Part shown: positions 9,035 through 18,924 of the stretch, one piece after another | How the letters are laid out: the number at the start of each line of letters is the position of its first letter | Numbering within the stretch: the first letter of the stretch is position 1 | NCBI RefSeq assembly: GCF_946886105.1 | Contig: NZ_CAMPHV010000014.1 | Coordinates: 57,184-121,183 of the forward strand | Origin: an uncultured Pseudomonas sp. | GTDB taxonomy: Bacteria; Pseudomonadota; Gammaproteobacteria; Pseudomonadales; Pseudomonadaceae | Length of the DNA stretch: 64,000 nt | Direction: 5' to 3' | The notes under the pieces: model-generated | Told to the model about the DNA's origin: nothing | Database searches by the model: none | The model's input: the letters and a program-made list of their open reading frames with translations, nothing else | Made by a program: the position numbers and the translations under genes

Positions 9035-10441
9035 CTAGCTGGCGAACAGATAAGCCTCCACATCCATTCCCGCATCGCGCATCTGCGCCAGCTTGTAACG
9101 CAGGGTGCGCGGGCTGATGCCCAGGCGTTCGGCGGCTTCTTTGCGGCGGCCGCGTTCGGCGCGCAGGGTGTCGATGATCATCTGGAACTCGTGGCGGCGC
9201 ATGTCGTCGCCCAGGGCGCCCGCCTCCGCCGGCTGCTCGACCGGCTGCGGCGCCGGCGCCCTGACCGGCACCATGCTCAGGAGCGGCGCGGCGACGGCCG
9301 GCGTAGCGCCGATGGGCGCACTCAGGCACAGGTCCTGGGGTTGGATCAAACCGCCCTGCTGCAGGATCAGCGCGCGCTGGATGGCGTTGTCCAGTTCGCG
9401 CACGTTGCCCGGCCAAGGGTGGCGGATCAGGCCAGCCTGGGCCTGGGGCGACAGACGCACGGGCGCGTGATTCATTTTTTTGACGTACTTGGTCAATAGG
9501 CGCTCGGCCAGCGGCAGGATATCCGCCGGGCGCTCGCGCAACGGCCGCCAGGCCAACGGAAACACCGACAGGCGATAGTAGAGGTCTTCGCGAAAACGCC
9601 CCGCCGCCACTTCGCCGGCCAGGTCGCGGTTGCTGGTGGCCAGCACGCGGATGTCCAGGGTGATGGGTTTACGCGCGCCAACCCGCTCCACTTCGCGCTC
9701 CTGTAACACGCGCAGCAGCTTGGCCTGTAAACCGAGGGGCATTTCGGAAATCTCGTCGAGCAGGATGGTGCCGCCGTCGGCCATTTCGAACTTGCCCGGC
9801 GCACTGGCGATAGCGCCGGTAAAGGCGCCTTTTTCATGACCGAACAGGGTCGCTTCGAGCATGTTGTCAGGGATCGCCGCGCAGTTGATCGCGATAAACG
9901 GCTTGCTGGCACGCGGCGACTGCTGATGGATATAGCGCGCCAGCACTTCCTTGCCGGTACCCGACTCGCCAGTGATCAGCACGGTCGAATCGCTTTGCGC
10001 CACTCGCGTCGCCAATTCCAACAGTTGCACGCTGGCCGGTTCCAGAGCCACGGGACCGTCCTGCTCGCTGACACTCACACGCCCCAGGGCATGCCGCTCG
10101 ACCAGATTCAGCAAGGCTTTCGGCTCGAACGGTTTGACCAGGTAATCCGCCGCGCCCTGGCGCATCGCGTCCACCGCCCGCTCGACCGCGCCATAAGCGG
10201 TCATCAGCAGCACCGGCAATTGCGGTTGGCGCTGACGGATCGCCGCCAGTAATTGATGGCCGTCCATGCCCGGCATATTCACGTCGCTGACCACCAGACC
10301 GAAGGTTTCCCGATCGATTGCCAGCAAAGCGGCTTCGGCGCAGTCCACCGCGCGGTAGTCATGCCCACCCAAGGCCAGGGTATCGGCCAGGGCCTCACGC
10401 AGGGCGCGGTCGTCTTCGACCAACAGAACTTTGGCAGCCAT
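9035..10441 (-). CDS. fleR: Sigma-54-dependent response regulator FleR
   Basis: A 468-residue NtrC-family activator. The receiver domain (1-120) has phospho-acceptor Asp53 in [13 protein letters not shown]. The AAA+ domain has Walker A GESGTGKE at 157-164 and the sigma-54 contact loop GAFTGA at 204-209. A C-terminal Fis-type helix-turn-helix ([21 protein letters not shown]) completes it. FleR activates class III flagellar operons together with RpoN after phosphorylation by FleS. It starts four bases after the fleS stop, so the pair is one operon. Confidence 0.96.
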   Translation of the reverse strand: MAAKVLLVEDDRALREALADTLALGGHDYRAVDCAEAALLAIDRETFGLVVSDVNMPGMDGHQLLAAIRQRQPQLPVLLMTAYGAVERAVDAMRQGAADYLVKPFEPKALLNLVERHALGRVSVSEQDGPVALEPASVQLLELATRVAQSDSTVLITGESGTGKEVLARYIHQQSPRASKPFIAINCAAIPDNMLEATLFGHEKGAFTGAIASAPGKFEMADGGTILLDEISEMPLGLQAKLLRVLQEREVERVGARKPITLDIRVLATSNRDLAGEVAAGRFREDLYYRLSVFPLAWRPLRERPADILPLAERLLTKYVKKMNHAPVRLSPQAQAGLIRHPWPGNVRELDNAIQRALILQQGGLIQPQDLCLSAPIGATPAVAAPLLSMVPVRAPAPQPVEQPAEAGALGDDMRRHEFQMIIDTLRAERGRRKEAAERLGISPRTLRYKLAQMRDAGMDVEAYLFAS

Positions 10442-10445
10442 GGGG

Positions 10446-11660
10446 TTACTCCTGAATCAAAGGTAGCGCCGCGGGAATCAGCGGCAAAATCAACGAGGCG
10501 CAGGTGCCACGACCCGCGCGCGAACGCAGCTGCAACTCGCCCTGATGGGCACGCGCCACGGCCTTGACCACCGCCAGGCCGAGGCCGGTTCCAGTGGTTT
10601 TGGTGGTGAAAAAGGGTTCGCCCAGACGCGCCAGCGTGGCCGGGTCCATGCCCGGGCCGTTATCGCTGACGCACAGGCGCAGACTATTGCCGCGCCGATA
10701 CAGGTGGATCTTCAAGCACACCTCGCGCCCGCCGGCCTGGATCGCGTTTTCCAGCAGGTTAAGCACGGTGCCTACCAGGGTGTCGCGGTTGCACAGCAAC
10801 TCGCCGTCGCGGCTGTCGCACTGCCAACGCACGGCCATGCCCTGCACATGGGATTCGGCCGCCGCGCGCAATGCCTCGAACAACGCATTGGGCGCCAGCC
10901 GATCGGGCAGCGGCAGATCGCCACGGGCGAAAATCAGCATGTCGCGCACCTGATGCTCCAGCTCGTGCAGGCGCTCTTTCAAGCGACCGGCAAAACGCTG
11001 CTGCTGTTCGGCCGGCAGCACCTGCTCGGTCAAATGGCTGGCGTAGAGCAACGCGGCGGACAGCGGCGTACGTATCTGATGGGCCAGCGAGGCGACCATC
11101 CGCCCCAGGGCGGACAAGCGCTCATGCCGCGACAGCTGGTCCTGCAGGCGTCGGGTTTCCGTCAGATCGGTCAACAACACCAGTTGGCCGGGCTCGGCAT
11201 GCAGCGAACGGGTGGCGATCGACAGACGCCGCCCGTCCTTCATCGAGATTTCATGGCCGTCGTCTTCACGGGGGGCGAAGTTACGCGCGATCACCTGGCG
11301 CCAGAGCATGCCGACCAGAGGCTGACCGAGTAGGTTGCGCGCCACCGGGTTGGCTTCGCGCACCACGCCCTGGCCATCGATCACGATCACCCCGCCGGGC
11401 AGCAGATCGAGCAAGCTCTGCAAGCGATGGGCGAGGCGCTCCTTTTCCGCCAACTCCTGCATGCGCTGGGCGCTGACCAGGGCCAATTGCCCTTTCAACT
11501 CGGTCACCCGCGCCTCCAGCATGCTGTAGGACTCGCTGAGCTGGGTCGACATCTGATTGAACAGCGCGAAGGCCTGTTCCAGGCCGGCGCGGCTCGCATC
11601 CTCGGCGGTTGCGGGCGAGGCGGGTTCAGCGTGCAAGGGCGATACGGCGGATGGCTTCAT
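10446..11660 (-). CDS. fleS: Sensor histidine kinase FleS
   Basis: A 404-residue soluble kinase with no membrane segment, so it must sense a cytoplasmic cue. A helical N-terminal part precedes a PAS-like domain (about 85-165). The HisKA dimerisation helix has phospho-acceptor His194 (SLAHQIRTPLSAALLYASHL), and a HATPase_c domain carries the N, G1 (VSDNGPGMD) and G2 (TGLGLAVVKAV) boxes. It phosphorylates FleR. A near-consensus sigma-54 promoter lies 53 bases upstream of the ATG, placing the pair under FleQ/RpoN. Confidence 0.95.
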   Translation of the reverse strand: MKPSAVSPLHAEPASPATAEDASRAGLEQAFALFNQMSTQLSESYSMLEARVTELKGQLALVSAQRMQELAEKERLAHRLQSLLDLLPGGVIVIDGQGVVREANPVARNLLGQPLVGMLWRQVIARNFAPREDDGHEISMKDGRRLSIATRSLHAEPGQLVLLTDLTETRRLQDQLSRHERLSALGRMVASLAHQIRTPLSAALLYASHLTEQVLPAEQQQRFAGRLKERLHELEHQVRDMLIFARGDLPLPDRLAPNALFEALRAAAESHVQGMAVRWQCDSRDGELLCNRDTLVGTVLNLLENAIQAGGREVCLKIHLYRRGNSLRLCVSDNGPGMDPATLARLGEPFFTTKTTGTGLGLAVVKAVARAHQGELQLRSRAGRGTCASLILPLIPAALPLIQE

Positions 11661-11712
11661 GGTTCTCTCTCGTGCAGCAAGCCGTCATAAGACAGTCGGT
11701 TACAGGAGAGAT

Positions 11713-11728
11713 AGCAATACCCGTGCCT
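11713..11728 (-). promoter_or_regulatory. Sigma-54 promoter of fleSR
   Basis: On the minus strand the sequence is AGGCAC-GGGTA-TTGCT with correct GG to GC spacing, 53 bases upstream of the fleS ATG. The region just upstream is AT-rich (TTTTTTAACTTATTGAAAAG), as expected for bending between a FleQ enhancer site and the promoter. Confidence 0.82.
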
Positions 11729-11826
11729 AAAAAATAGTTGTTACTTTTCAATAAGTTAAAAAATAAGCTGGAAAACGCGTCAAAGCGCTGGCTAGCAGAT
11801 GAGGGATTGGGATGGAGGTAATCTGC

Positions 11827-11928
11827 CCCGGATTTCATCCGGGCTACAAAGACTTGGCGGGTTACACCCACCATACGAGGTTGGAAAACGCGCTTTTGTA
11901 GGGTGGACATGGCGAAGCCTTGTCCACC
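11827..11928. repeat. Extragenic palindromes between fleQ and fleS
   Basis: Two small palindromes lie downstream of the fleQ stop: CCCGGAT-TTC-ATCCGGG at 11827-11843, and GGTGGACA at 11902-11909 with TGTCCACC at 11921-11928. A GGGTTACACCCACC segment of the same type as the fliE-fleR repeats lies between them. No gene is seen in 11661-11950 apart from the fleSR promoter. Confidence 0.55.
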
Positions 11929-11950
11929 ATGCGGCCTTAACGAGCCGGGC

Positions 11951-13426
11951 TTACTCGTCCAGCCCTTCGTCTTCGCGGCGGCCCATGCCGTACTTGCGCA
12001 TCTTCTCCACCAGGGTGGTACGGCGGATGCGCAAGCGTTCAGCAGCGCGCGCGACTACCCCGCTGGCGTCGTCCAGCGCCTGCTGGATCAAGCCCTGCTC
12101 GAGGTTGCCCAGGTAGTCTTTGAGATCCAGCCCCTCGGGCGGCAGCATCGCCGCTGCATCCATACCGGGCAGACCGGCAGCCACTATCGCGGCGCGCTCT
12201 TCCAGTTCGTCGCGCAGGCTGGTGGTCAAATCTTCGTCTTCGTCGTCGACATGGCGGAATTTCTTCGGCAACTCGCCGACACCGATAACGCCGTAGGGGT
12301 GCATGATCGCCATGCGCTCGACCAAGTTGGCCAGCTCGCGCACGTTCCCCGCCCAATCATGCCGACACAACGACATGATGGCCGCCGAGTTGAAACGAAT
12401 CGAACCGCGCTTCTCGAACTCCATGCGCGAGATCAGTTCGTTCATCAACAGCGGAATGTCTTCGACCCGCTCGCGCAGCGGCGCCATTTCGATGGGGAAG
12501 ACGTTCAAGCGGTAATAGAGGTCTTCGCGAAAGCTGCCGGCCTCGATCATTTGTTCCAGGTGCTTGTGCGTGGCGGCGATGATGCGCACATCGGCCTGCT
12601 GGGTTTTGTTGCTGCCCACTCGCTCGAAGGTCCGCTCCTGCAATACCCGCAACAGCTTGACCTGCATGGGCAGTGGCATGTCGCCGATTTCATCGAGGAA
12701 CAGGGTGCCGCCGTTGGCCAGTTCGAAACGGCCGGCGCGGCTGGTGATGGCGCCGGTAAAGGCGCCCTTCTCATGACCGAACAATTCGCTTTCGAGCAAC
12801 TCCGCGGGAATAGCGCCGCAGTTGACCGGAACGAAAGGCGCATCGCGGCGCTTGGAGTGGTAATGCAGATTGCGCGCGACCACTTCCTTGCCGGTACCGG
12901 ACTCGCCGAGGATCAATACACTGGCTTCGGTATCGGCGACCTGCTGCATCATCTGCCGCACTTGCTGGATCGCCCGACTGGTGCCGACCAAGCTGCGGAA
13001 CAGATTGGTCTCGCGTTGGCGACCGCGCTCGCGGGCCTGGTCGTACATTTCGCGGTAGACCTGCGCCCGGTGCAAGGAATCGAGCAGTTTATTGTAGCTG
13101 GGGGGCATATCCAGGCTGGTCAGTACGCGGCGGCGCAGGCTTTCCGGCCATTCCGCAGCCACCTGCTGGGCGAGCATCAGCACGGGCAAAAACTCGTCCC
13201 AGGCCTCCAACTGCTTGAGCAGCTCGAGCGGGCCGCCCTTGCTTTGCACCTCGCCCAGTAACACGGTCAGCACATCTCGACTGGACGACAACGCATCCAC
13301 CGCTTCGCGCCAATTCTGGCTGCTGCAGGCGAGATGATCTTCCCCAAGAAAATTCAGGATGACCGTTACATCGCGACGACGCTCATGATCATCGTCAATC
13401 AACAGAATTTTGGTTTCACGCCACAT
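11951..13426 (-). CDS. fleQ: Flagellar master regulator FleQ
   Basis: A 491-residue sigma-54 activator that also binds cyclic di-GMP in Pseudomonas. The FleQ-type N-terminal domain ([20 protein letters not shown]) is receiver-like but has no acceptor Asp at the expected place ([10 protein letters not shown]), as is usual for FleQ. The AAA+ domain has Walker A GESGTGKE at 174-181 and GAFTGA at 221-226. The C-terminal helix-turn-helix reads [20 protein letters not shown]. The ATG at 13424-13426 is chosen from family alignment; a further 21 upstream codons are open but lack similarity. It has no sigma-54 promoter, consistent with the top of the cascade. Confidence 0.96.
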   Translation of the reverse strand: MWRETKILLIDDDHERRRDVTVILNFLGEDHLACSSQNWREAVDALSSSRDVLTVLLGEVQSKGGPLELLKQLEAWDEFLPVLMLAQQVAAEWPESLRRRVLTSLDMPPSYNKLLDSLHRAQVYREMYDQARERGRQRETNLFRSLVGTSRAIQQVRQMMQQVADTEASVLILGESGTGKEVVARNLHYHSKRRDAPFVPVNCGAIPAELLESELFGHEKGAFTGAITSRAGRFELANGGTLFLDEIGDMPLPMQVKLLRVLQERTFERVGSNKTQQADVRIIAATHKHLEQMIEAGSFREDLYYRLNVFPIEMAPLRERVEDIPLLMNELISRMEFEKRGSIRFNSAAIMSLCRHDWAGNVRELANLVERMAIMHPYGVIGVGELPKKFRHVDDEDEDLTTSLRDELEERAAIVAAGLPGMDAAAMLPPEGLDLKDYLGNLEQGLIQQALDDASGVVARAAERLRIRRTTLVEKMRKYGMGRREDEGLDE

Positions 13427-13697
13427 ATTATTTTTTTCTGACCCGGGAATGACAGGACGCACAGATCCATTGGCGCTAAACGAACGCAATCAATTGGCCA
13501 CTAGTAAAGTCAATTTGACCGACGTAGTCAATTTTATGGCGTGCTTTTTTTGTTCCATCCGACCGATAGTCCAAGAGACTGTTTAAAAAGATCGGATAGA
13601 TTCAGAGAGTTTAGTCGAGGTTGGCGGTAGCGCAGGTGGAAGGGCCTGCCTCGTGACAAGGTTGGCAGGCTGTTGAAAAACCACCTGCCGATCATGT
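13427..13697. other. fleQ upstream region
   Basis: This 271-base gap separates fliT from fleQ. It contains two direct copies of AAATTGACT on the minus strand (around 13511-13538), which could provide -35 elements of a sigma-70 promoter, and poly-A/T runs near 13425-13440 and 13546-13552. An inverted repeat GGCAGG/CCTGCC (13664-13690) lies just beyond the fliT stop and may be part of its end signal. No gene is seen. Confidence 0.4.
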
Positions 13698-13994
13698 TCA
13701 ACCAAACAGTTGATAGACCTTGGCCCCTTGCTGGGACTGGTTCAATTGCACGAGCTCCCTGGCCAGGCGTTGCTGTTCGGCCTGACAGACGCCGACCAGC
13801 TCGCGGTAAAGGTCCAGCAGTTCTTGCATGCGCGCACGCAGGACTTCCTCGTCGAGGACAGCTTCGACCATTGCCTCATCGACGGCTTGCCGGCACTGCA
13901 GATCCAATTCGCCGATCCTCGTCCAATCTTTATTGGCCAAAGCATGGCGCAAGGCGCTTCCGGTTTCTTGCAGCCGCTGGACAGATGAACTCAT
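13698..13994 (-). CDS. fliT: FliT-like flagellar export chaperone
   Basis: A 98-residue all-helical protein (MSSSVQRLQETGSALRHALA) at the end of the fliD-fliS-fliS block, the position of the FliT family (named fleP in some Pseudomonas annotations). FliT chaperones bind the FliD cap protein and deliver it to the export gate. The ATG at 13992-13994 has a GAGGAG Shine-Dalgarno six bases upstream, better than the in-frame candidates five codons earlier. It follows the second fliS after 28 bases and shares its sigma-28 promoter. Confidence 0.75.
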   Translation of the reverse strand: MSSSVQRLQETGSALRHALANKDWTRIGELDLQCRQAVDEAMVEAVLDEEVLRARMQELLDLYRELVGVCQAEQQRLARELVQLNQSQQGAKVYQLFG

Positions 13995-14022
13995 GGACTT
14001 GCTCCTCACACGCGAAACGCGC

Positions 14023-14403
14023 TCATTGGCTGATGGCGTCCCAACCGGTCTTCACATTACGCAGTAGACCCGCCACTTCGTCCAGAGGTGCGGCCTCATT
14101 TTTCAGGTTCGCTTCAAGCAATCGCGCGACCATGTACTCATAGAGGTTATCCAGATTGGCGGCCACTTCGCCACCCTGTTGCAGATCGAGCCCCTCGCGC
14201 AAGCCGCCGATGATACCTATGGCTTTGCCGATAAGCTCGCCCTTGAGTGCGGTCTGATCGCGCTCCATGGCACCACGCGCTTGCGCCAAACGCGCCAGGC
14301 CGCCTTCCATCAACATCTGGATCAGCCGATGCGGGCTGGCTTCCATCGCCTGAGCCTGAGTGTTGACGGTTTGATACTGCTTGAGGGCCGCCATCGCGTT
14401 CAT
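14023..14403 (-). CDS. fliS: Flagellin export chaperone FliS, copy 2 (distal)
   Basis: A 126-residue FliS-family four-helix bundle (ASPHRLIQMLMEGGLARLAQ), with the typical YEYMVARLLEAN segment. FliS caps the C-terminal helix of flagellin and keeps it unfolded for export. A second paralog lies immediately upstream (14475-14867); the two share only the family core. A sigma-28-type promoter sits in the 71-base gap between the copies, so this copy and fliT can be expressed with flagellin. The ATG at 14401-14403 follows GAGAGCGACA, a weak Shine-Dalgarno. Confidence 0.92.
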   Translation of the reverse strand: MNAMAALKQYQTVNTQAQAMEASPHRLIQMLMEGGLARLAQARGAMERDQTALKGELIGKAIGIIGGLREGLDLQQGGEVAANLDNLYEYMVARLLEANLKNEAAPLDEVAGLLRNVKTGWDAISQ

Positions 14404-14439
14404 TGTCGCTCTCGCTATTCTGCTTGCTGGATACCTTAA

Positions 14440-14466
14440 GTATCGGCGCTGCAGCGCAAAGCTTTA
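14440..14466 (-). promoter_or_regulatory. Sigma-28 promoter of the distal fliS and fliT
   Basis: On the minus strand TAAAGCTT, an 11-base spacer, and GCCGATAC. Both hexamer regions and the spacer length are identical to those of the fliC promoter at 18735-18761. It lies 37 bases upstream of the fliS ATG. Confidence 0.85.
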
Positions 14467-14474
14467 ACGCGAAA

Positions 14475-14867
14475 TCAGTTCGTCGCGGTCGGCTCCACCT
14501 CGGGACCTATGGCGTCCCAGGCACTCTTGATCTGCTCCAGCAACACCTGCACTTCATCGAGGGTGCGCGGCGTATCGTCCAATGCGACACCGGCCAGACG
14601 GCGGGTCATATAGTCGTAGAGCGAATCGAGGTTCTCGGCGATGTCGCCGCCCAGCTGTTTATCCAGACTGGCTTGCAGCACGCCGAGGATGGTGATGGTA
14701 CTGCCCACCGCCATGCCGCGGATCTCGGTATCGCCTTCGAGCTGAGCGTGCTTGGCCAGCATCACCCGCTGCAACGCGCCATCGAGCAACATCTGCACGA
14801 TACGGTACGGCGATACGTCCTGGCTGGTCTTGACCTGCTTGTAGGTGTCGATGGGGTGCTTGCTCAT
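14475..14867 (-). CDS. fliS: Flagellin export chaperone FliS, copy 1 (proximal)
   Basis: A 130-residue FliS-family protein ([34 protein letters not shown]) starting within the fliD stop (TAATG, one shared base), so it is translationally coupled to fliD. Tandem fliS paralogs after fliD are known from P. aeruginosa. Which copy serves flagellin and which another client cannot be told from sequence. Its coupling to fliD puts it under the fliD promoter, unlike the second copy. Confidence 0.92.
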   Translation of the reverse strand: MSKHPIDTYKQVKTSQDVSPYRIVQMLLDGALQRVMLAKHAQLEGDTEIRGMAVGSTITILGVLQASLDKQLGGDIAENLDSLYDYMTRRLAGVALDDTPRTLDEVQVLLEQIKSAWDAIGPEVEPTATN

Positions 14868-16594
14868 TAGCTATCCTTTTTCACGAAGCCCGGCAGGCTG
14901 GCCAGTTGATTGGCGAGGCTTTCGCTGGTTTTCTGCAACCGACCGACCAACGCATCCATAGCGTTGTATTGGCTATAGAGGCGCGCCTGCACCTTCTCGA
15001 TCCGCAGGCTCAGTGCCTCGCGCTGTTTGTCGATACTGCTGATAGTGGTTTGCAGACCCTTTTCACGCTGCTGAAATACCCCCTCGGTGCCCAGATAGGG
15101 TTTGACCACGGCTTCCAATCGCCCCATCAAACCGCCATCGCCCGAGAGGAATTCGGCGACCTTGTCGTACTTGCCGGTAAGCGCGCTGTCCAGCTTTGTC
15201 GAGTCGATGCTCAGCTTGCCGTCTTTCTGAGTGGTGATGCCCAGCTCGGCAAGCGACTGCACACCCAAGCTGTCGCCCAGTTGCACAAGCTCCTTGCGCA
15301 TCCCGCTGAGCAGATTTCGGATGGAGGTGTCGCCCAGCAGAGGGCCGGTGACCGGCTGCTTACCTTCACCGACCGGCACCACGGCAGTCAGCTCGTTGGT
15401 GGTTTGTATCAGCTTGTTGTAGGTATCGACGAATTTCTGCAGGTTGCCACGCACCGTCCCCTTGTCCTGGGCGACCGTGATGTCGATGGTCTTGTTCGCC
15501 GCGATGTCGTCCGCCGACTGAGCGCTGACCAGATTGATGGTAATGCCTTCGATCACATCGTCGACGGTGTTGCTCAGCTTGACCACCGAAAGACCGTCGA
15601 CCGTGAACAATGCGGATTTCGCCGTATCGATCGTCTTGCTGTTGCTGCCGCTGGTGGACGCCAGCGCCGTCAGACTGTTGTCGCCGGCGCTCAAGTCATC
15701 GGTGGTCGCCGTGACGCTCAGGTCCTCACCGTTGCTCGACTGAATGACCAGACGCGAGCCGCCATCGACGGTTTCGATAGTGGCGCTGATACCCTGGGCC
15801 GCTCCATCGGTGTTGATTTTCTGACGGATCGTATCGAGCGAATCCTCTGCGCCTATCGCCACGGCCAGATTGACCGCACCACTGCCGATATTCAGTGTGC
15901 CGGCCTTGAACGTCGCCGTCGCGCCGCCCGCCACTACCGGTAACTGAGCCGTGCTATTACCCGCGGAAAAGGCCAAGGCCGTCAGGGCATTTGCGCCTTG
16001 GGTGACGCCGTCCTGGCTGGCGGCGACTTGAATATCGTTACCCTCGCCGGTTTTCGAGGAACTGAGGATCAGCCGCGAACCCGAGGCGTCGGTGACGATA
16101 CTGGCGCTGACGCCCTGGCTGGCGCCGGCCGTATTGATCGCATCGCGCACACCCAGCAAGCTGTTGTTGCTCGCATCGATATCGACATCGAAGCTGCTTG
16201 AACCAGTACTGATGGTCAGCGTGCCCGAATTGAAGGTGGCCGCCGAGCCGCCGGTTACCGAAGGCAGCGCGATCTTGCTGCTGGAGGCAAGCTGCTGCAC
16301 TTGCAGGCTGAACTTACCGGCCGGTACGTCGCCGGTAGCGGTAGCGGTCAGCACCGAAGAGCTGGAAGACGACACCGTCTGCTTTTGAAATGCAGAGGTT
16401 TTATTGAGGCTCTGCAGCACCGTGCTGAGTTCGCTGACAACCGAGCGCAGACTTCCGAGTGCAGAGATACGCGAGGTGGTGGTCTTTTCAAGCCGGTTCA
16501 GCTGCGCCTCTTTCGGGGCGCGCTCCGAATTGACCAGAGCCTTTACGATGCTGTCGATATCGATTCCTGAGCCAATGCCCGTAATCCCAGCCAT
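14867..16594 (-). CDS. fliD: Flagellar filament cap protein FliD
   Basis: A 575-residue secreted cap that folds flagellin at the filament tip. The conserved N-terminus ([20 protein letters not shown]) and C-terminal coiled coil ([22 protein letters not shown]) are clear. The central region contains two flagellin-hook-type repeats with the motif [17 protein letters not shown] (residues about 140-165 and 250-275). It is longer than P. aeruginosa FliD (about 474) because of the repeated middle part. It follows flaG after 74 bases. Confidence 0.96.
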   Translation of the reverse strand: MAGITGIGSGIDIDSIVKALVNSERAPKEAQLNRLEKTTTSRISALGSLRSVVSELSTVLQSLNKTSAFQKQTVSSSSSSVLTATATGDVPAGKFSLQVQQLASSSKIALPSVTGGSAATFNSGTLTISTGSSSFDVDIDASNNSLLGVRDAINTAGASQGVSASIVTDASGSRLILSSSKTGEGNDIQVAASQDGVTQGANALTALAFSAGNSTAQLPVVAGGATATFKAGTLNIGSGAVNLAVAIGAEDSLDTIRQKINTDGAAQGISATIETVDGGSRLVIQSSNGEDLSVTATTDDLSAGDNSLTALASTSGSNSKTIDTAKSALFTVDGLSVVKLSNTVDDVIEGITINLVSAQSADDIAANKTIDITVAQDKGTVRGNLQKFVDTYNKLIQTTNELTAVVPVGEGKQPVTGPLLGDTSIRNLLSGMRKELVQLGDSLGVQSLAELGITTQKDGKLSIDSTKLDSALTGKYDKVAEFLSGDGGLMGRLEAVVKPYLGTEGVFQQREKGLQTTISSIDKQREALSLRIEKVQARLYSQYNAMDALVGRLQKTSESLANQLASLPGFVKKDS

Positions 16595-16644
16595 GTTTCA
16601 CCTCGCCAAAATAGTGACAGCGCAACGCTAATAGCGCTTACGCA

Positions 16645-16660
16645 GTCAAAAGCCGTGCCA
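16645..16660 (-). promoter_or_regulatory. Possible sigma-54 promoter of fliD
   Basis: On the minus strand TGGCAC-GGCTT-TTGAC. The -24 box is perfect, but the -12 box has GA where GC is expected, so the match is incomplete. It lies 50 bases upstream of the fliD ATG, in the only gap available. Confidence 0.4.
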
Positions 16661-16668
16661 GCTAAAAG

Positions 16669-17073
16669 CTAGGCTTCGGCTTTGAACAACAAACTGCGGA
16701 CCTCCGAAAGATTCTCTGCCAGTTGCAGGGCTTCCTCGGAAGGAATCTGCCGAATCACATCGCCAGAGCCCGCATCGGTCACCTTGACCACCACTCGGCC
16801 ACTGGTTTCCTCCACGGAGAAATTGATGCTGCGGCGAACCGATTGCACAAAATCCTGGATGGAAGCGACCGCTTCCTCGATTTGCTCGCGACTGGTGGCG
16901 TTCTCGCCTTCAGCCGCTGCTCCGGGCTTGGACTTGCCAGCCACCGGCTCATCGCCAATCTTGCTTGCACCGGACTCCGAAGCCTTATTTTGCATAGCGT
17001 CGTGCGGTGCTAAACGCGCAGACTCGCGGGTTGCGACCTGAATAAGCGGTTTTTGTATCGAGCCGATGTCCAT
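16669..17073 (-). CDS. flaG: FlaG family protein
   Basis: A 134-residue FlaG protein. The conserved core is in the second half: NFSVEETSGRVVVKVTDAGS followed by VIRQIPSEEALQLAENL. FlaG proteins influence filament length in Pseudomonas and other genera, but the mechanism is not settled. The first half is polar and probably disordered. It sits between fliC and fliD as in other pseudomonads, with a GAGGAG Shine-Dalgarno before the ATG. It has no separate recognised promoter, and the hairpin after fliC may attenuate read-through into it. Confidence 0.9.
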   Translation of the reverse strand: MDIGSIQKPLIQVATRESARLAPHDAMQNKASESGASKIGDEPVAGKSKPGAAAEGENATSREQIEEAVASIQDFVQSVRRSINFSVEETSGRVVVKVTDAGSGDVIRQIPSEEALQLAENLSEVRSLLFKAEA

Positions 17074-17097
17074 AAATTTCTCCTCACAAAGAGGGAA

Positions 17098-17126
17098 CGG
17101 GGAGAAGAGCTAAGCCCTTCTCCCCG
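17098..17126 (-). terminator. Hairpin after fliC
   Basis: A perfect 10-bp stem CGGGGAGAAG/CTTCTCCCCG with a nine-base loop lies 20-48 bases beyond the fliC stop. The run after it on the minus strand is only pyrimidine-rich (TTCCCTCTTTG), so termination may be partial and leave some flaG expression. Confidence 0.6.
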
Positions 17127-17145
17127 CAGTCTAGCGCTTTTACCC

Positions 17146-18633
17146 TTAGCCGAGCAGGCTAAGTACAGCCTGCGGCAACTGGTTGGCCTGGGCCAGGATC
17201 GCGGTGCCGGCTTGCTGCAGGATCTGATTCTTGGTCAGTTCCGAGGTTTCCGCAGCGAAGTCGGTGTCGCGGATCCGGCTGCGGGCAGCCGAGGCGTTTT
17301 CTGCAATATTCTGCAGGTTGGAGATGGTGTTCTCGAAGCGGTTCTGTACCGCACCGAGCTGAGCACGCTGGCTGTCGATGTTGGAGATCGCACCGTTGAT
17401 CACGCCCAGGGCGTTCTGCGCGCCTTCGGCAGTGCTGATATCGATATCTGCTACCGCGTTCAGCTCACTGAAGCCATCGGTGCCGACAGTGGCATCCAGG
17501 TTGGTCAACGAGAAGGCGTCGGCCGCTTCGAACCGAACCACACCGTCTGCCCGAGCGCCGCCTGCTGCCGCGATGGTGGCCGCAGCGCCGATGACATCAC
17601 CCGCTTCGGTCCCTTCGAAGTCGTAGGACTGCAGGGTCGCGCCATCCGCGGCACCGTCCTGGAAGGCATCGATGATGATCGAATCACCGCGCTCGCTGAC
17701 CAGTTCGATGGTGTCGCCCAGGGAGCGTGCGGCGATACCGGTGGAACCGGTTTCCTTGTTGATCGCATCAGCCAGGGCCGAGAGGTCGGTGGCGTCGGTG
17801 ATGTTCGCGGAGATGGTCACGCCAGCGTCGGCGTTGGCATTGTTCGAACCGTACAGGGTGAACGAGGTGGTACCGCTGGATACGCCGGACAGCTGGGCCA
17901 CGGTACGGGCATTGGCGGTAACGCCAGTGGTATCGGACTTGCTGTTGACCGACTGGGCGATATCGCGAGCGCTCGCACCACCGGAGTAGGAGAAATCGGC
18001 AGTGCCGAGTTTGCCGGTGATGGTACCGCTAGCACCCTGATAGCCCTGGCCGGAAGCGGTCAGATCGCTGAAGCCGGAAGCCGAAGCGGCGGCGGCGACA
18101 CCCGAGCTGTCGAAACGGTTGATACCGATACGGTCGGAGGTAGCGGCGCCGATGGAAACGTTGATGGTTTCGTAGGCGTTGGCACCGACCTGGAAGCTCT
18201 GCGAGCCGAAGGAGCCGTCGAGAATCTTGCGGCCACCGAAGCTGGTGGTTTCGGCGATACGGTTCAGTTCCTGTTGCAGCTGGGACACTTCGGACTGCAG
18301 GGCGGCACGTTCAGTGGCGCCGTTGGAGCCGTTGGCGGACTGCAGGGACAGGTCGCGGATACGTTGGAGAATGCCGGTGGACTGTTGCAGTGCGCCTTCA
18401 GCGGTCTGCGCCAGGGAGATACCGTCGTTGGAGTTACGTACCGCTACGTTCAAACCGTTGATCTGACTGGTCAGACGGTTGGAGATCTGCAGGCCCGCGG
18501 CGTCGTCTTTGGCGCTGTTGATGCGGAAACCGGTAGACAGGCGCTGGAGGGAAGTGTCCAGGCCTTTGGACGAGGTGTTCAGGTTACGCTGAGTGTTCAG
18601 CGAGGCGACGTTTGTGTTGACTGTAAGGGCCAT
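17146..18633 (-). CDS. fliC: Flagellin FliC
   Basis: A 495-residue flagellin. The D0/D1 N-terminal domain ([20 protein letters not shown] through [17 protein letters not shown]) and the C-terminal domain ([19 protein letters not shown] to the end LSLLG) are highly conserved. The middle (about 175-400) is variable, Ser/Thr-rich surface material suited to O-glycosylation. The ATG at 18631-18633 has GGAGG eight bases upstream. A sigma-28 promoter is visible 102 bases upstream of the ATG. The neighbouring glycosyltransferase block is expected to decorate this protein. Confidence 0.97.
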   Translation of the reverse strand: MALTVNTNVASLNTQRNLNTSSKGLDTSLQRLSTGFRINSAKDDAAGLQISNRLTSQINGLNVAVRNSNDGISLAQTAEGALQQSTGILQRIRDLSLQSANGSNGATERAALQSEVSQLQQELNRIAETTSFGGRKILDGSFGSQSFQVGANAYETINVSIGAATSDRIGINRFDSSGVAAAASASGFSDLTASGQGYQGASGTITGKLGTADFSYSGGASARDIAQSVNSKSDTTGVTANARTVAQLSGVSSGTTSFTLYGSNNANADAGVTISANITDATDLSALADAINKETGSTGIAARSLGDTIELVSERGDSIIIDAFQDGAADGATLQSYDFEGTEAGDVIGAAATIAAAGGARADGVVRFEAADAFSLTNLDATVGTDGFSELNAVADIDISTAEGAQNALGVINGAISNIDSQRAQLGAVQNRFENTISNLQNIAENASAARSRIRDTDFAAETSELTKNQILQQAGTAILAQANQLPQAVLSLLG

Positions 18634-18734
18634 GGTAATTGCCTCCAAAGGACCGTGCTACTGAGTTTGTCTGAGCCTGCGAGCTTTGGGTCTGCTTTTG
18701 CTCAGACGCCCCATTAAGTTCGCATTCGTACTTT

Positions 18735-18761
18735 GTATCGGCGCTCCATGGGGAAGCTTTA
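18735..18761 (-). promoter_or_regulatory. Sigma-28 (FliA) promoter of fliC
   Basis: On the minus strand TAAAGCTT, an 11-base spacer, then GCCGATAC, matching the FliA consensus TAAAGTTT-N11-GCCGATAA at all but two positions. It gives an untranslated leader of roughly 90 bases. Confidence 0.92.
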
Positions 18762-18888
18762 GGAATTTGCTTGAAGTTTTTTTTTGCATCCTTGACAAGC
18801 ACTTAGCGTTAAAAAGCAGGAAAAAAGACCGAAATGCCGAGTTTCCGACAGGCATTTTGCGATCATTCCACCGCCTTACCGCTCACTC

Positions 18889-18915
18889 CGGCCCGGCAGC
18901 AACAAGGCCGGGCCG
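18889..18915 (-). terminator. GC hairpin after the fgtA-like gene
   Basis: A perfect 9-bp stem CGGCCCGGC/GCCGGGCCG with a nine-base loop lies just beyond the stop at 18925. There is no U-run, so it is a possible 3'-end stabiliser or weak terminator separating the glycosylation operon from fliC. Confidence 0.45.
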
Positions 18916-18924
18916 TGTCAGGCA

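Noticed and set aside
11903..13261. 452-codon open frame opposite fleQ
   Set aside because: Shadow frame; fleQ is unmistakable on the other strand.
17053..18717. 554-codon open frame opposite fliC
   Set aside because: Antisense shadow of the repetitive flagellin gene with no family features.
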